Positions 23,800 to 37,287 of a stretch of 64,000 bases of DNA are shown here, piece after piece. The notes beneath the pieces were generated by a model, which searched no databases, was not told where the DNA came from, and saw only the letters and a list, made by a program, of their open reading frames with translations. Within the stretch, counting starts at the first letter, position 1. The number at the start of each line of letters is the position of its first letter. A program made the position numbers and the translations under genes. This stretch comes from Sipunculus nudus (lineage: Eukaryota > Annelida > Sipuncula > Golfingiida > Sipunculidae): positions 103,057,142-103,121,141 of the forward strand of contig CM049306.1 of NCBI GenBank assembly GCA_026874595.1, given 5' to 3'.

Positions 23800-25916
23800 T
23801 GATTATAACTGGCCAGCCTTGATTTCTGAGTACAAAAAAATACAATATAGAAATGTGTAAAAAAAAAAAAGAAAATGTCGATGGCTCAACCAGTCTTACA
23901 CAGCTGAAAGGGCTATCCATGATAGATAAGCCTGTCCAATACCAGAAAGATCCATGCAATCATTACTGAGATATTTTATCTAAAGTATGAATTTAATACA
24001 ATGCAAAATTTTTGTTGAGTGTTTAGTGCAAATTTTTTGTTTTGACACTAAAGAACACTTAAACCAGTCTGATTTTCTAAGTGCAAAAAACACAATAACT
24101 TGCATATCTCACAAAATATAGATTATAGTGACCTACTTTTTGCAATGCAAGGAAATTTTCCAGGGACCTATCTTGATATAAAGTAAGAAGTTTTCTGGTC
24201 AAACGGTTACGATTTCTGGCATTTGATTATCTTGCAAGCCTTAATTATGGAATTAGGAAAATACAATAATTATACAATTTGTACCCCGTCTGACTGACAG
24301 AGTGCTCCAAATCATGTTTTTCAACCTGTAGCACCATGCAAAATTAACAACTGACCCCATGAAATGGCAATTAGTTTCTCAATGGTCCCTTTTTTTATCC
24401 CATTCATGTTACTCTGACAAAAATACAAGTGACCGCTTCCTGCAGGAGGTCTGTAGACAGTTGTAACGTTACCCGTGTGACTCCTAACCAAGAATAATTG
24501 CCTCCTGTTAGATCTCTTGCTCTGTAAATAGAATATTTCCATATATGGAAATAAACTGGTAACCTATGATGACTGGTAGCTGATCCTACTCCTCTGGGCC
24601 AACGTTTTGTTTTCTGCCTGAGAGAAGTAGATTAACAACTTGGAACAAACAACCATGTCGTGTCAGGTGGAATTCTGTGGGATTCAGCAATTTTTGTGGG
24701 TGCTGAACCCTATTTCAGGTGGATTAAAAAGTTACTTTTGTGCCCTGAGTTGTTCACAAAATATACAGGTATGTCACTATGACGGTATTTCAAGCTTCCA
24801 AGAAGATTTGCCTAGGACACTCCAGATATAGAGTTAGAAGTTTCTAGGTATAACGGTTACAATCTGTACCCTATATATGGACAGGCTGCCTCATCTGAAG
24901 GTCTCAATAATAGAGAAAAAAATGAATAAAATAAGAACAAAATACAGGTGGCGCTACCGGCCTTTCGGGAAATGATGAAACACTCCATGATCTATATGCA
25001 TGAAAAAATTATGGCAATAAATGCATTAGTTATTCAGTAATTGGAGCTTTCAAATTATAATTATTCTGGGGGATACTTTTGCGCCCCATAACTCAGAGGA
25101 TATAAATTAAAGTGACCTAATATCAGGTTTCCAAGGAGATTTTTTATGGACCTCCATGGGTGTAACTTAAGAAGATTCTAGGCCTAGCAGATACAATTTG
25201 TGCCCAGTCTGATTGACTTGGTGCTCAAAATCAAGTAGTTTGCAAAATATAAGTCACAAGGACCTAATTTCAGGTTTCCAAGGAGTTTTGCCTAGGACCT
25301 CCCCCGATGTACAGTTTGAAGTTTCTAAGTCTAACAGTTAGACCTGTTAACAGTGCCCTGTTTACAGACTGACTGCTTAAAATGAAGGTTTCAAAAATAG
25401 AGAAACAAATGACCCATTGGCCATGATGCTCAGCTGAATTCGAGGAGCCTTGAACAAAGGGTGAAATGACTCCCCAGAGTGCTCAAAATCAATCATTTTG
25501 TCAAGAAACCTTAGATAAAGGTTACAGTGACTTTATTCTACATTCAGCTCCTACCATTTGTGCCCATCTGACTAGTTGTGTGTTAAAAATCATGATCTTT
25601 CACACAGCTTGCAGAAGATAGGTCACAGTGACATTTCAGGTTTTCAAGGAGATTTTTTATGGACCTCCTGAAAGTCATATATGACAATTTTAGAGCCAAT
25701 TGGATACCATTTCTGTCCCATCTGACTTTCTGATTGCTTAAAAATTATGTTTTCTCCCATAATTCACAAATATTTTCAGGTTACCTGGGAGATATGCATA
25801 GGACCTTTCTGGTTTTAGAGTTAGAAATTTCCAGGTCTAACCGTTATGGATTGTGCCCTATTAATAGCCAGACTACTTCATTTGAAGGTCTCAAAATGGA
25901 GAAAACAATGTATAAA
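23800..25916. repeat. F-family degenerate tandem core
   Basis: Diverged repeats with the phrase 'ttcaggtttccaaggagatttt ... ggacctcc' (about 24786, 25121, 25271, 25637, 25774), each followed by 'agaagttyctaggtctaacggttacaatttgtgccc'. One unit carries GGTGGCGCTACC (about 24947). GACCCATTGGCCATGATGCT followed by CAGCTGA near 25411 is a degenerate R1-long-type end. Related units occur at 27570-28480. Confidence 0.65.
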
Positions 25917-26967
25917 CTAGAATACGGGTAGTCGACAAGCGACTACGTGTATCCCCCAAAATCACTGTAGGACGGGTGAAGTGAGGCATGGATTGAGTGG
26001 CAAGGGGAAATAGTGTGAGGTGTGTTACATAAGCATGGATGTCTGCAGCCGAAAAGCGTATGTAGGTTGCGCCACCTACCTCATGTTATATGTGTTACAT
26101 ATTAGAATGGATCTCTGCAACGTAACATGATTATAGGTGGCGCCACCTGTTATTTGAAAGAGGAACTATCCAAGATGTATACACATGCAAAATTTCAGGT
26201 GGAAAAGTCAAACCACTGCAGAGATATGTCATAAAATCAAGAAAGGTATCCAGGATGTATACGCATGCCTAGTAACAGATAAATTGGTCAAACCACTGCA
26301 GAGATATGAGTGATTTTAACCCAAGACAGACAAATAGATGGACGCTGTGCAAACATGGCTGCAGGTGGCGCCACCATTTTTGTGTATGTTATAAAGCTAT
26401 CCATGGGCTACATTTGTTTAAAAATTTTTTCCTGATTGGTCAAACGGTTCCCGAGATATGAGCTTGGATGTCTGCAGCGTTAACGTGAATGTAGGTGGTG
26501 CCACCTGTCATAAAATCAAGAAAGCTATCTATGATGTATAGGCATTTCGAATTTCAGGTGAATAAGTCAAACCACTGCAGAGATATGAGTGATTTTAACC
26601 CAAGGCAGATGAACAGATAGACACTGTGCAAACATGGTTGCAGGTGGTGCCACCTTTTTTGTGTATGTTATAATGCTATCCAAGGGCTACATTTGTGTAA
26701 AAAAAATTTCCTGATCGGTCAAACGGTTCCCAAGATATGTGGGTTTATGTGTTGAAACAGACGCACAAACGGACGCTGGGCAGAGAGGAAAGGTCAGAGG
26801 TCAAGGCCACTTGATTAGGCACCAGTTCACATGTGACCCGATAATTTATGTAAGTTTCGGACAAATCCGTCCTGTAGTCTCAGAGGAGTTCTCCGGAAAC
26901 AAACGCGGCGGCAGCGGAACCCGGCCAAAAACATAGTATCCGCAAAACTTCGTTTTGACAGATACAA
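25917..26967 (-). mobile_element. A-family Helitron-like element
   Basis: Same ends as the A copies at 12007 and 49614: CTAGAATACGGGTAGTCGAC at the left and TTTTGACAGATACAA at the right. Core units begin at GGTGGCGCCACC-like palindromes near 26065, 26126, 26366, 26493 and 26644, followed by an ACGGACGCTGGGCAGAGAGG tail. It lies between F units and an R1-long end. Confidence 0.78.
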
Positions 26968-29900
26968 CAAGGGACCCATGGATCATGTGATTCAGCTGAA
27001 TTTTGGAAATGTTAGCGAATGCAAAATATACTCATTTGAAAAGCAAAGTCTTAAGAAGAAATGGCACTGCTAACAGGTGATAATCCAATATTAAATATAT
27101 ATTCATCAAACTTAAAATGTGCACTTTAATGGACTCTTTAACAAATGCAGGAGTCTTTCATGATCAAATAATACTAAACGGAAGTACCATTATTTCACCT
27201 ATGTGACAGTAATAAATGCATAAAAAACCCATGGGAATGTATGAACAGCTGTCAATTATAGTATGAGGAAGGAAGTTGAGATTAGCTGAGGTCTAAAAAT
27301 ATGCATTTAATTTATTAACTGAAATAAAATGCTGTAAAACAATAAAATAAATTTTTAATTCCATTTTAAAATGAACATAAACTAAATTTAATTAGTATAT
27401 AATATACTATTTAATGTATAAATTTGTAGCCTAAAACCATTTAATAATGCAAATTGTTTTTCTCATTTAATAAATCCTGATACAATACAATTGCTATAAA
27501 ACTAATTGACAAGTCCACAGGTGCAAGGGCTCAATGGCAGGGGGGGGGGGAGGGTTAATGGAGGTTTTGTATCAAATTTTTAATTTTTTGGGGGGTATTT
27601 ACTAGCCCCATAGCTCGGAGGATAGGGGTCAAAGTGTCCTAATTTTGGGTTTCATGTTAGATTTTATATGGACCTACCTGAAAGGCATTTTAGAAGATTC
27701 TAGGCCAAATAGATACAATTAGTGCCTTATCTGACTCACTGTGTGCTTAAATCATGTTTTAAGCCTTTAAATCATAAAAATATAGGCCATCATGACTTAA
27801 TTACAGGTTTCAAAGAAGATTTTCCATGGACATGCCTGAATTTCAACTTAGAAGATTCAAGTTCAAACAGTTTATTTTTTGGTGGAGATAACTGCCTCCA
27901 TTATTTTATGTTCTCCTATCTAATTCCTAAACTAAGTATACATGTACATCTTCAGAGTTCTATTTCAGTTTGGGACTATGTGACAGGGTGGTAGCACTTG
28001 CTTCCTATCATGTTATATTATGCATCCTGGTGTCACCCAGGCCTGATGTCTACTGCACCTGCGGGTCCTTGGTGTAGGTCCAACAGTTACAATTTGTGCC
28101 CTGATCACAGACGACTGCAAAAAATGTGTAAAATTAAAAAAAAATACAGGTAGCACCATCAGTCTAAGGAACTGATGAAACACTCAATTATCAATATCCA
28201 TGCAAAGAATCATTGAGATCAATACAATAGTAATCCAGATAATGGAGCTATTGTATTAAATTTTTAATTATTCTTGGGGGTACCCTTGATATCATGGGTA
28301 ACAGGGACCTAATTTCAGGGTTCCAAAGAGATTTTTCAAGAACCTCCCTGGATGTCAAATAAGAAGGTTCTAGGTCCAGAAGTTATGATTTTTGCTCTGT
28401 TAAAAGACAAACAAACGATCAATAGACAAAGAGAGATGGCTAAAAACATAATTCCTATTTTCAGTCTTTACGTAACTTAAATGTATCTTAGGGCTAGTGA
28501 AAACAAAAATATACAAGGCTTCAGGCCTAATGCGAAACTGTGTAATAGGATATAGGTCAGGTATAATGCTTCCATGATGACATGCTTGAACATTATTGGA
28601 AAAGTACTTAATTACAGGTACTTTTCTAGTACATGCCAGGCATGTACATGTACAATGCAAGTACTAATTATTTTTTAACAGAGTACAAGGACCAATTACA
28701 TTAACATCACTCCTGAAAAACTGACATTGATGGACACAACAGAAAAATGATTGCAAGTGGCACCACCAGTCTTATGTAAGTGAAAGCACTCAAAGATGTA
28801 AGGACATGCAAAATTTCAGGCAGATACTTCAATCCACTCTTGAGCTTAATGATACATGCACGGATAAATGAAACCCAAACAACTGTAGGTGGCCCTACAA
28901 GTCTTGTATAATTCAAACTACTTGAGATGCAGGGACATGTAAATTTCATGCTGACAGGTCAAATCACTCATGGGAAATCAGCAGGGATATACATTGTGCA
29001 AAAAAAATTATTGTAGGTGGAACAATCAATCTTGTGTAGACTAACTATCCAGGATGTAAACATATGCCCAATTTCAGGCTGATATATCAAACACCTCCTG
29101 AGAAATAAGCAGGGAGATACACTGTGCAAAAATAATTGCAAGTGGAGCCACCAGTCTTGTATATGACAAAGATATCAGTTATGTAAAGTTATGCACTCTA
29201 GCAAACTACATACCACTGTTCTCAACTGACTTGATGTAATTTTTGGTTAGGTATCAGATTTCTGGGACATTTAACTGTAAGCTGAATTTCTGTTTTGTAG
29301 GTCCAACGGTTTTAAAATGTGCCAGTTTAACTGACAGGACTGACAGACACAAATGAAAGAATTATTGTTAGTGTAATTATACCAAAAAATGAAGCCATGT
29401 TAGCAAGTATACAACCATAATTAAATTTCACAGCAGATGGAGGATGGAAGGTGGCAGGTAAATTCTGGAAAATGTGTATCTGAAATACAAGTGGAATTAC
29501 TGGTCTTTTGAAATCCATATAGCTATCTAGGACTGTTCATGTATATAAGCATTCGAAAAGCTTGAAGAAAATGGCCCTGATAAAATGAAACTCTGTAAAT
29601 TATAGAATAATGGACATGAGCTAAAGCATATGCACTGTGTAATAGATGAAATCTGTGGCCTGAAACCATTTAATGATGCACCAAGGGAAAAAATGGGCCT
29701 ACGGTAAGTGTTATATAAAAGTAACATTTCATAAACAAATTGATGTGTGAAGGTAATATATGGCCATATGAGTTAAAAATTAATCCCACAAAGTTTGACC
29801 AATATTCCTGATTTTAAAACTAAGTTTAACTGTTATTCACACAGCCAACACTAAAGAGATATGAATGAAATGCTACAAAGTATTTATATCTCTTAAATCT

Positions 29901-30459
29901 TGTCAGTTAGCACTTACATTAGATCCTAATATTTTATCACATTTGAATATTTGGATTCAATTCCTGAACATTTCTTTCTTTAAATAATCAAAATTGTTCA
30001 AGTCTCAACAAATAGAATTAATTTAACATTAAAATGATAAGATTCATCTTGTTTATTAGTCCTGTGTATTGAAGGGGTGGGTGGGGTCCCTGTTGTTACT
30101 GCTCGTTGCTGAAAAAAATGTGAATTTATAAGATTCATTTGTTTATAGCACAGGTCTGTCAACAGAAGGGGGGGGGGGGAGAGAGAAAGGCTGTGGTATT
30201 AACTGAAGACAGCCTGATCAAGCTCAACAAGAGAGAGGGCATGCCAGAATGATGGGATTACATAAAAACAGCCTGGGGAGCATAGAGAGCTGCACTGAAT
30301 GACCTACAGTGACCAAAGTGGGCTGCTTGACAATGTAAGGGAATACAACAAAATGGTTTCAAAACGTGCCCTGTTAACGGACGGATGGCCAGAACACCAG
30401 ACTGACAACATACAAGGGACCACAACTATAGCTCAGATGACTTATAGCCAGCTGAGCTA
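26968..30459. repeat. Mosaic of R1-long, F and L repeat pieces
   Basis: Starts with an R1-long end (CAAGGGACCCATGGATC, 26968). It then holds ~600 bp of AT-rich sequence, an 11-base G run (27541-27552), F units (27570-28480), an L-family start with the AGGCCTAATGCG motif (28505), and 127-bp GTAGGTGGC-type units (28740-29200). It ends in an R1 end (AACGGACGG, then AGCTCAGATGACTTATAG, near 30375-30455). A second G run lies at 30171-30179. Confidence 0.6.
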
Positions 30460-30467
30460 AATATTAA

Positions 30468-31885
30468 CAATGCCTACAGGCCTAATGTGAACCTGTGCAA
30501 AGTTTGGGAGTATGAATGGAGGTTTATTTTTAAAATCTAATATTGATCCTCTTATGTGATGCATATCTACCTTAGTCACTATGATTTCAGCAAAATGGAC
30601 ATTTCTGACCTGCAAGTTTTGGACTAGGACATTTTAAAACCAGGATATATCAGTCAGGATATTCCAGATATGTTCTTTTTGCCAAGGAGGATTACTGGGA
30701 CAGATGAACAGACAATTTGGCGCATGGTTTCAGAGAAGAACATTTTTTAATGTTTTTTAGCTTCTTCCCTTTAAAATCTAAGAAAATGCAGTTAGCCAAG
30801 AAGTAAGCAAAATCCAATAGAATTTTTTAGATAACAAATTTTTTGCAAAAAATATGGTGATGCTAGCTCCTGCCCTTTTTGAGATAGTTATGACGCATGA
30901 CGGACAACGGAAGACAGACGACGCCACACCATTGCATAAGCTCACAGTTTCACTAAAAATGCAAATCAAGTTTTTTCAAACAGTTGAAAGATTTACTTCC
31001 AATAGTTCTAATCTGGGCATTCTGCATCTAGACGATGTGTCTAGACGTCTAGATGCTGTGTCTAGACGTCTATACACATTGTCTAGACACCAGATAGAGC
31101 CAGGTCAGTTGCCATAGTGATGTCTGGACCCCACCTGGTTGTACTGAGTGACCTCTTGACTTGGCTGCTAAAACTCAGCATGTTGTCAAATCTGTTTTCA
31201 AACACAGAAAGCCTTTTTAAATTGGCTACACTGCTTTTTTAAAGCTGCATTTACCCAATCTAAAATATAAAACCAGCAGAACACTACCATAGAATAATTC
31301 TTTTAAAATTTAAACCAATCAGCTTATCTGTTTCATCATAAAACAGTGTATAAGCTAGAAGAATCTAAAATAACATTTTCGCTTGTAAAAAACAGATCAA
31401 TATAGGTGGCACCACCGATACCTCAATTTCAGATGTGACATATGTGACAAACATTGGCATAAAATTTGGTGATGATAGCTCCAGCCGTTTCTGAGATTTT
31501 AATTTTAGTATGCTTTTTTTGACAGATGACCAAGCTCAACCTATTGTAACTTAGCCAAAAATCTCCCAACTGGAACCATTCCAACAAACTTGAAAAAGAC
31601 TGTTCCAGGGATCATTTCTGTGAAATATGTGACAATTTGGCTGGACAGTTTCAGTTTTTAAGGTTTTTCCCTATAAAATTGAAGTTAATGCAGATACCGA
31701 AAAAATAAGCTCAATAAGATGAAGTTTGACATGTAACTGATTCTTACATGCAATTTTGAGCCACTAGATCTGATGGTTTCTGAGATAGTATGGGTTAACG
31801 TACGGACGATGGGGGACGGCAAAAGCGGATGGCTGACTGCAGACGGAAAACGCTGGGCCATCGCATAAGCTCACAGGTTAGGTAA
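30468..31885. repeat. Two shortened L-family copies
   Basis: The first begins ATGCCTACAGGCCTAATG (30475) and ends CATAAGCTCACAGTTTC (about 30952). The second starts in the ctgcactgagtgac module (about 31085) and ends CATAAGCTCACAGGTTAGG (about 31882), with GGTGGCACCACC at about 31407. Both lack most of the modules of the 11815-15755 copy. Confidence 0.65.
31025..31095. repeat. Short tandem array of GTCTAGAC palindromes
   Basis: TGTCTAGACGTCTAGA-like units of about 20-27 bp, with the 8-bp palindrome GTCTAGAC at about 31038, 31061 and 31081. It lies between two L-family pieces. Confidence 0.75.
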
Positions 31886-32550
31886 AAAGCATCTGATATG
31901 GGGACGCAAATCCTGCGCGGCAAATAGTTTTCGAAGTTGCTGCCTTGGAATGTTAATTAACCATGCCCCTTTCCCTGTTTTTTTTTGGCTTAAATAATAT
32001 TTCCCTTTTAAAATATCAGTTACTGGATGACGTCCGTGTTCTCTAATAGGGAAACATTGTCACCAGCACATTCATTTGACATTTTGACTCCCGTCACATG
32101 CTTTCACATGTGGAAGATTTAGACCTGCAATAGGTCGAGGAATTTTTTTACTTCATTTTTTGTATCACCTCTATTAATGTTCAGTAATCATTTTATAATT
32201 CATGTATTGGCCCCTTTTGTGGGGTGCAAATAGTTAACTTACTTTCTCCAGGGGGCCCCACTATTACTAAGGGGTAAGGACTACATGATTGAGCACACAG
32301 ACGCCACCTGTAGATTGTGAATTACTGGAACTGGTCATCGCAGCAACAGGGCAGCTGGACATAGGGTCAACAGAGTAACAGAATAGGGGTTACTTTTACT
32401 TGGGGTATATTTATGTAAAATCAGAAACAGACAAAATTATAGGGACCTACACAGGTCTAGTGGAAGATTGTGCTCAAAGATACTGCCCTGTAACATTAGA
32501 GTAATTTATGTATATATAGTCTGTCCTGCTTTTTTGTATATCAATGTATG

Positions 32551-32589
<39 letters not shown>

Positions 32590-33376
32590 TATATACATAT
32601 ATATATATATATACATGTATATATAAATATATACATAATAGATAATATATATATATTATATTTGGTTAAAACTTATACAAGTATGAAATAAGTATAATGA
32701 AGAAAACATGATTTGTCTTATCTTACCCGAAAAACCGTGTCATATGGAAAGCATTGCCCACTGAACTGACTGTGACACAGCCGTCAAGTGATATCAAGGA
32801 GCTGATGATATACAGGCCTCTTGAAGGCTGTCTATGTTAATGGTGTCATGAGATACATTTTCCTTAACAGGTGTGGAATGTTTAATTTCCACGATGTCAA
32901 GTTATATAACATTATTTTACTCAGTTATGATAGAAAATATGAAAGGTGTAGTGGATTAAGTGATGATTTTTGTTTATTTCCCTAGTAATACAAAAGCACG
33001 TGGTGTTTGTTTACTTGCCAAACCACAACGAGGCCAATATGGCCGCCAAACCGTGTTTCTGTGTGATATAATATCCATCAACTGTTTCTAACATTCGCGC
33101 TCTTCACGATAATCAGCTGTGCTGTAAGGGTACAGAGTACAAGTCCAGGTCACTGTCTGTGTATGTGAGTCACCAGTGGATCACATGGACTGCATGTGTG
33201 TGATGCAACAACATGAACAAGCTAGAGTACCACTGATTCTGCAAAATTATTTGATGAACATGCATGGAGCTGAAACACCTGATCTGTATAAAAATATAGA
33301 TCTACATTGTAATGTAGTCTACTAGCAATGTTGAGTGTGTGTAACAACTTATAAATAAATATATACTTTGTAAAAA
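31886..33376. other. Mostly unassigned; TA microsatellite at 32555-32660
   Basis: Contains an imperfect (TA)n tract with TACATA interruptions. A short CpG-bearing patch near 33000-33070 (AATATGGCCGCC) could on the minus strand be a 5' UTR exon followed by a GTAAAC donor, but this is speculative. Nothing else was recognised. Confidence 0.4.
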
Positions 33377-34695
33377 CTAGATATTTCTTGGCACCGCAGG
33401 TGCCACAGTATCCCCAGACAATTAATACCCCCCCCCACCCCCTCTTGAAGAATAGGCCCCCCCTGATCTTCAGCAGCATACTCACACTTGGCAATTAAGC
33501 GACTATGGTTTCTTCCATCCATCAACTTTAGAAACAATATTTTTCACCTAATAAGGGCCAATACATTGAATTACTCTTGAGAAAAGAGCATTTACTTATT
33601 TTATGGAAACGGGAAGGTAGATGGTGCAACCTGTCTGGTTAAGGAGAAAATTTACCAAGATTGATAGACATGCCAAATTTAAGACCAATACCTTTAACCA
33701 CTCTGGAGATATGAGCAATTTTAACTCAAAGCACATGTACAGATGGATGCCACCACAAAACAATTGCAGATGGCACCACCAGTCTTGAGTACAAGATGGA
33801 GGAGTTCAAGATCTATAGGTATTCATAATTTCAGGCCAATAGGGCAAATCACCTCTCAGAAAAGAGCATTAATGTATTTTACAGAAATTGGAAGGTAGGT
33901 TGTGCCACCTGTCTGGTTTACGATAAAACTTTCCAAGATTGATTGACATGCCAAATTTCAGACCAAGACTATGCACAATTTCAGCCCAATCTGTCCAAGA
34001 CTTATAATGCTCACAGTACTGTCAAGGTGCAATGATGGGGTATTAAAGGGGCAAAAACAAGAAAAGGACAGAAGGTGGCACCACCTCTCTTCTGCAGAAG
34101 ACAAAGCTATCCAAGATCTTTGGTCAATTTGATGTTTGGACCAATCCATGCATCCCTTATTGAGATGTTTATGATTTTGTATGATTTTCACCATATATGG
34201 TAATATTCAAGTGTCAAGGCCACTCTCATAGGAAAGGTCATGACCCCAATTTTAATATATACATCATCCCATGACCCATGTCTATATATATGCATAATAT
34301 GAAAGAAATCTGTCAATTAGTTTTTAGTCCATTAGTGACTTATAAGGCTTTCAGTACTGTAAGTGGCAATGATAGGGGAATTAAACAGCATGAAAACAAG
34401 AAAAGGATAACAGGTGGTAACACCAGTTTCTGGTATCTGACAACACTATCCAAGATCTTCGGTCAAGTTAATTTTTGGATCAATCTGAGCAAGACTTCTT
34501 GAGATTTTTAAGAATGTGTGTGATTTTCCCCAAAAATGGAAATATTCAAGGTAACCATCACTCTCCTAGTAAAGGTCATGACCCCATTTTAAATAGGCTT
34601 TGTCCTCTCGCCCCTAACTATGCACATGTCAAGTTCTGTTAAGATTTGTAAAATATTTTTTAGTTATTGTGTCCTAACGAAATATCTATATTACC
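33377..34695 (-). mobile_element. B-family Helitron-like element, second copy
   Basis: Begins CTAGATATTTCTTGGCACC with the GGCACC/GGTGCC hairpin and CAGTATCCCCAGAC, as at 2991. Diverged core units carry ggtggcaccacc-like palindromes at about 33770, 33900, 34075 and 34415, and TTTTTGGACCAATCC-type phrases. The far end with GCGATGCAA was not found, so this copy seems truncated. A run of C residues lies near 33429. Confidence 0.65.
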
Positions 34696-34980
34696 ACAAG
34701 GATTACATTTTAAGATTCTACTTTGCAAGTTTTTAATGTAGATAAGCATTTCCTCCATATAGATATCAAAATGTTACAAACTAATCAAAGTTTTGACTTT
34801 TCAGTTACCGTTATACCCAAATTTTTTAAGAAACATAAATATTATAGCCAGCCACATGTGAACCCCCACCATCTGAAGTTTGACTACATTATACAAAGAC
34901 ATTTAAAAGAACAGTATCCTCATTTTTGTTTGTAAAATAAAGGTGCCTCAAAATGTCCTCTTTATATTGCACTATTTAAA

Positions 34981-36885
34981 CAAGGGACCTATGGGTCACT
35001 GTGCTCAGCTGACATTAACCTTGAAGGTAAAAATCTTAAATAATATCAAATGGAGATAAAGTGTAAGAGGAAGAGGTAATAAAGGCCATGGTTGGTTTAT
35101 ATGATTGGTTTGTATTGATGAGCAAGAAATTGTTGCAAATAATATTTTGTGACCTGACCATGTGTTTCCTAATGTTGAAACTGAAGCATGTGAGCAGTTT
35201 GTGAACAAATGATCTGTACAATTACCATGATCATTAGTTGGCTTTTCGATTAACTGTTGACATTTCAGTAGTTTACACATTTGTTCAATCAAATCTTTTT
35301 TTTTGTATAATATATATTATTAAATATATGGGTTTTTTTTATGAAATGTATACAGTTGAAATATAACTAATTAACAACATAAAACATGGCAAACAAAGCC
35401 TGATCTAAAATTCTGCTGATGCAGGAAAATAATGAACAAATGTTTGTAATAAATCCTCATTTTTTTATCACATCAATTTTTTTTAATTTAAGTTTATATT
35501 TCTATACATTTTCAATATAACATATATATCTGAATATAAAAGTTGATTCATAATTCTCAATTGCATCATCATAAATCTCAATCTTGTCAGATAACATCAC
35601 ATCATGCATACAAATGTTTATTTATTTTTTACCACAAAAAAAAATATCTTTTAAATCTGCAAAACAATAAATATCTAAAAAAAATACTTGATTTAGATTT
35701 CACAATTTTTAATTGTGTCTTTATTTATCCATAATGTGCTTCATATTTTATCATAATTTAAGCATACTGATGGGTTGCATTATGATTGGTAAAATGATTT
35801 AAAAGAAAAATGATTTCTTTAAAAATGCTACATTACACAACATTGCATCTTCTGGATTACACCTTGAATTACTTTTCCAAGGAAAGTTTTTGCATATCAG
35901 AGTGGAAACAGCATTACAATTAAGGAGATACAGTGAAAACAATAACAATACTGCATAACACTTGGTGGGTTGGGTTTGCGGGGGGGGGGGGGGGGGGGGG
36001 GGGGGGAGGGCATTGGGGTGGTGATGTGAGAATAACTGTACACCTGTCACAGCAGGGAATCTCCCCCAGTGACTGTAACAAATCAGAAACCCTGGAGTGG
36101 GACCCTGCATCTGTAATCTGTCAACAAAGCAAATGACTATAATAGAGCCTCAAGAAAAAAGTCAATAACTAGCTTAATTTTCAAGCTTTTACTTCCAAAT
36201 TTCAGATTTAAACAAATTAAATATTTATTTTTACATGCTGTGAAAATTAAATCAATGGTACTTACAGGAAAAAAACGTGCCATGGTCAAAGTTGGGCAAA
36301 ATTTAAGGTACTGATTTTATTTTTATGCTAATTACTTAAAATATTTACAAAATTCAGATCTAATTTTGGGTAAACAATTGAATCTTAATTAAACATAATT
36401 ATATACTTGGGAAAACAGACTCTAGTTTCAAAATTTTTCATGTTAAGTGAGTAAATATTTTTCCTGATTTTTTACAAAGTCCATTATGTTTGGGCCCATA
36501 ACTTAAAGAATTTATACTTAACAGACTTAATTTCTGGCATGTACATAGGAACTATACAGAAGAATATTTATGGTAAATATGAGGAAAAACAGATGAGTGG
36601 TTTTGATATCAGGCAGTCCTGAAGTGTGAAAATAGGATTTTAATAAAAAATTGAGGTTTTTCCTTAATTTCTAAAAGGAACGAAGTCGCAAAGACCCAGT
36701 TTTCGGCTTGGTAGGAGATCTTGGGGACATCTAACATTATGCTGAATTTTGGATTCCTAGGTCTTACGGTTTCAAAACGTGCCACATCTACGGACGGACG
36801 GACGGACGGACAGACAGACAGACGGACGGACGACGGACAATGGACCACGACTATAGCTCAGATGACTTATAGTCAGCTGAGCTAA
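34981..36885 (-). mobile_element. R1-long element, both ends present
   Basis: Left end CAAGGGACCTATGGGTCACT then GTGCTCAGCTGA; right end with (ACGG)n at about 36791-36835 and AGCTCAGATGACTTATAG then TCAGCTGAGCTAA. GCTCAGCTGA and TCAGCTGAGC are subterminal inverted repeats. On the minus strand the GACC/GGTC hairpin is followed by CTTG and a host T. The left part (35030-35290) matches 39360-39520. A G run of about 27 bases lies at 35980-36006. Confidence 0.72.
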
Positions 36886-37022
36886 AAATGTTCTCAATAT
36901 GGGAGGGGGACACCATGTACCTGTAATAAAATTTCCAAATGAACATGGATTTAAATTTTATTTATATAGATAAAAAAATCTATATTTTCATTGGTTGATA
37001 ATATATTACATAAATAGTAAAA

Positions 37023-37067
<45 letters not shown>

Positions 37068-37287
37068 GTGATATAATATTTTTAAAGCTTATTTGACAAA
37101 ATAGATACAAGTTTATATGATATAAAAATATAAAATACATACACACCCTGATATAGCAAGGATAGCACTATAAAGTTAAAAACTTATTTTCATAGTGGCC
37201 GTTATATTCAAGATGGCTGACAGGAAGAGTAGTTTCCCTTAAACTTATAAATCTGTGGACAAACTAACAAAGCAAAATAAGTTTCCA
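36886..37287. other. TA microsatellite and unassigned sequence
   Basis: A nearly perfect (TA)n tract at about 37027-37064; otherwise nothing recognised. Confidence 0.7.

Noticed and set aside
35799-36136. Frames with poly-proline or poly-glycine
   Set aside because: Created by a long G run at 35980-36006.
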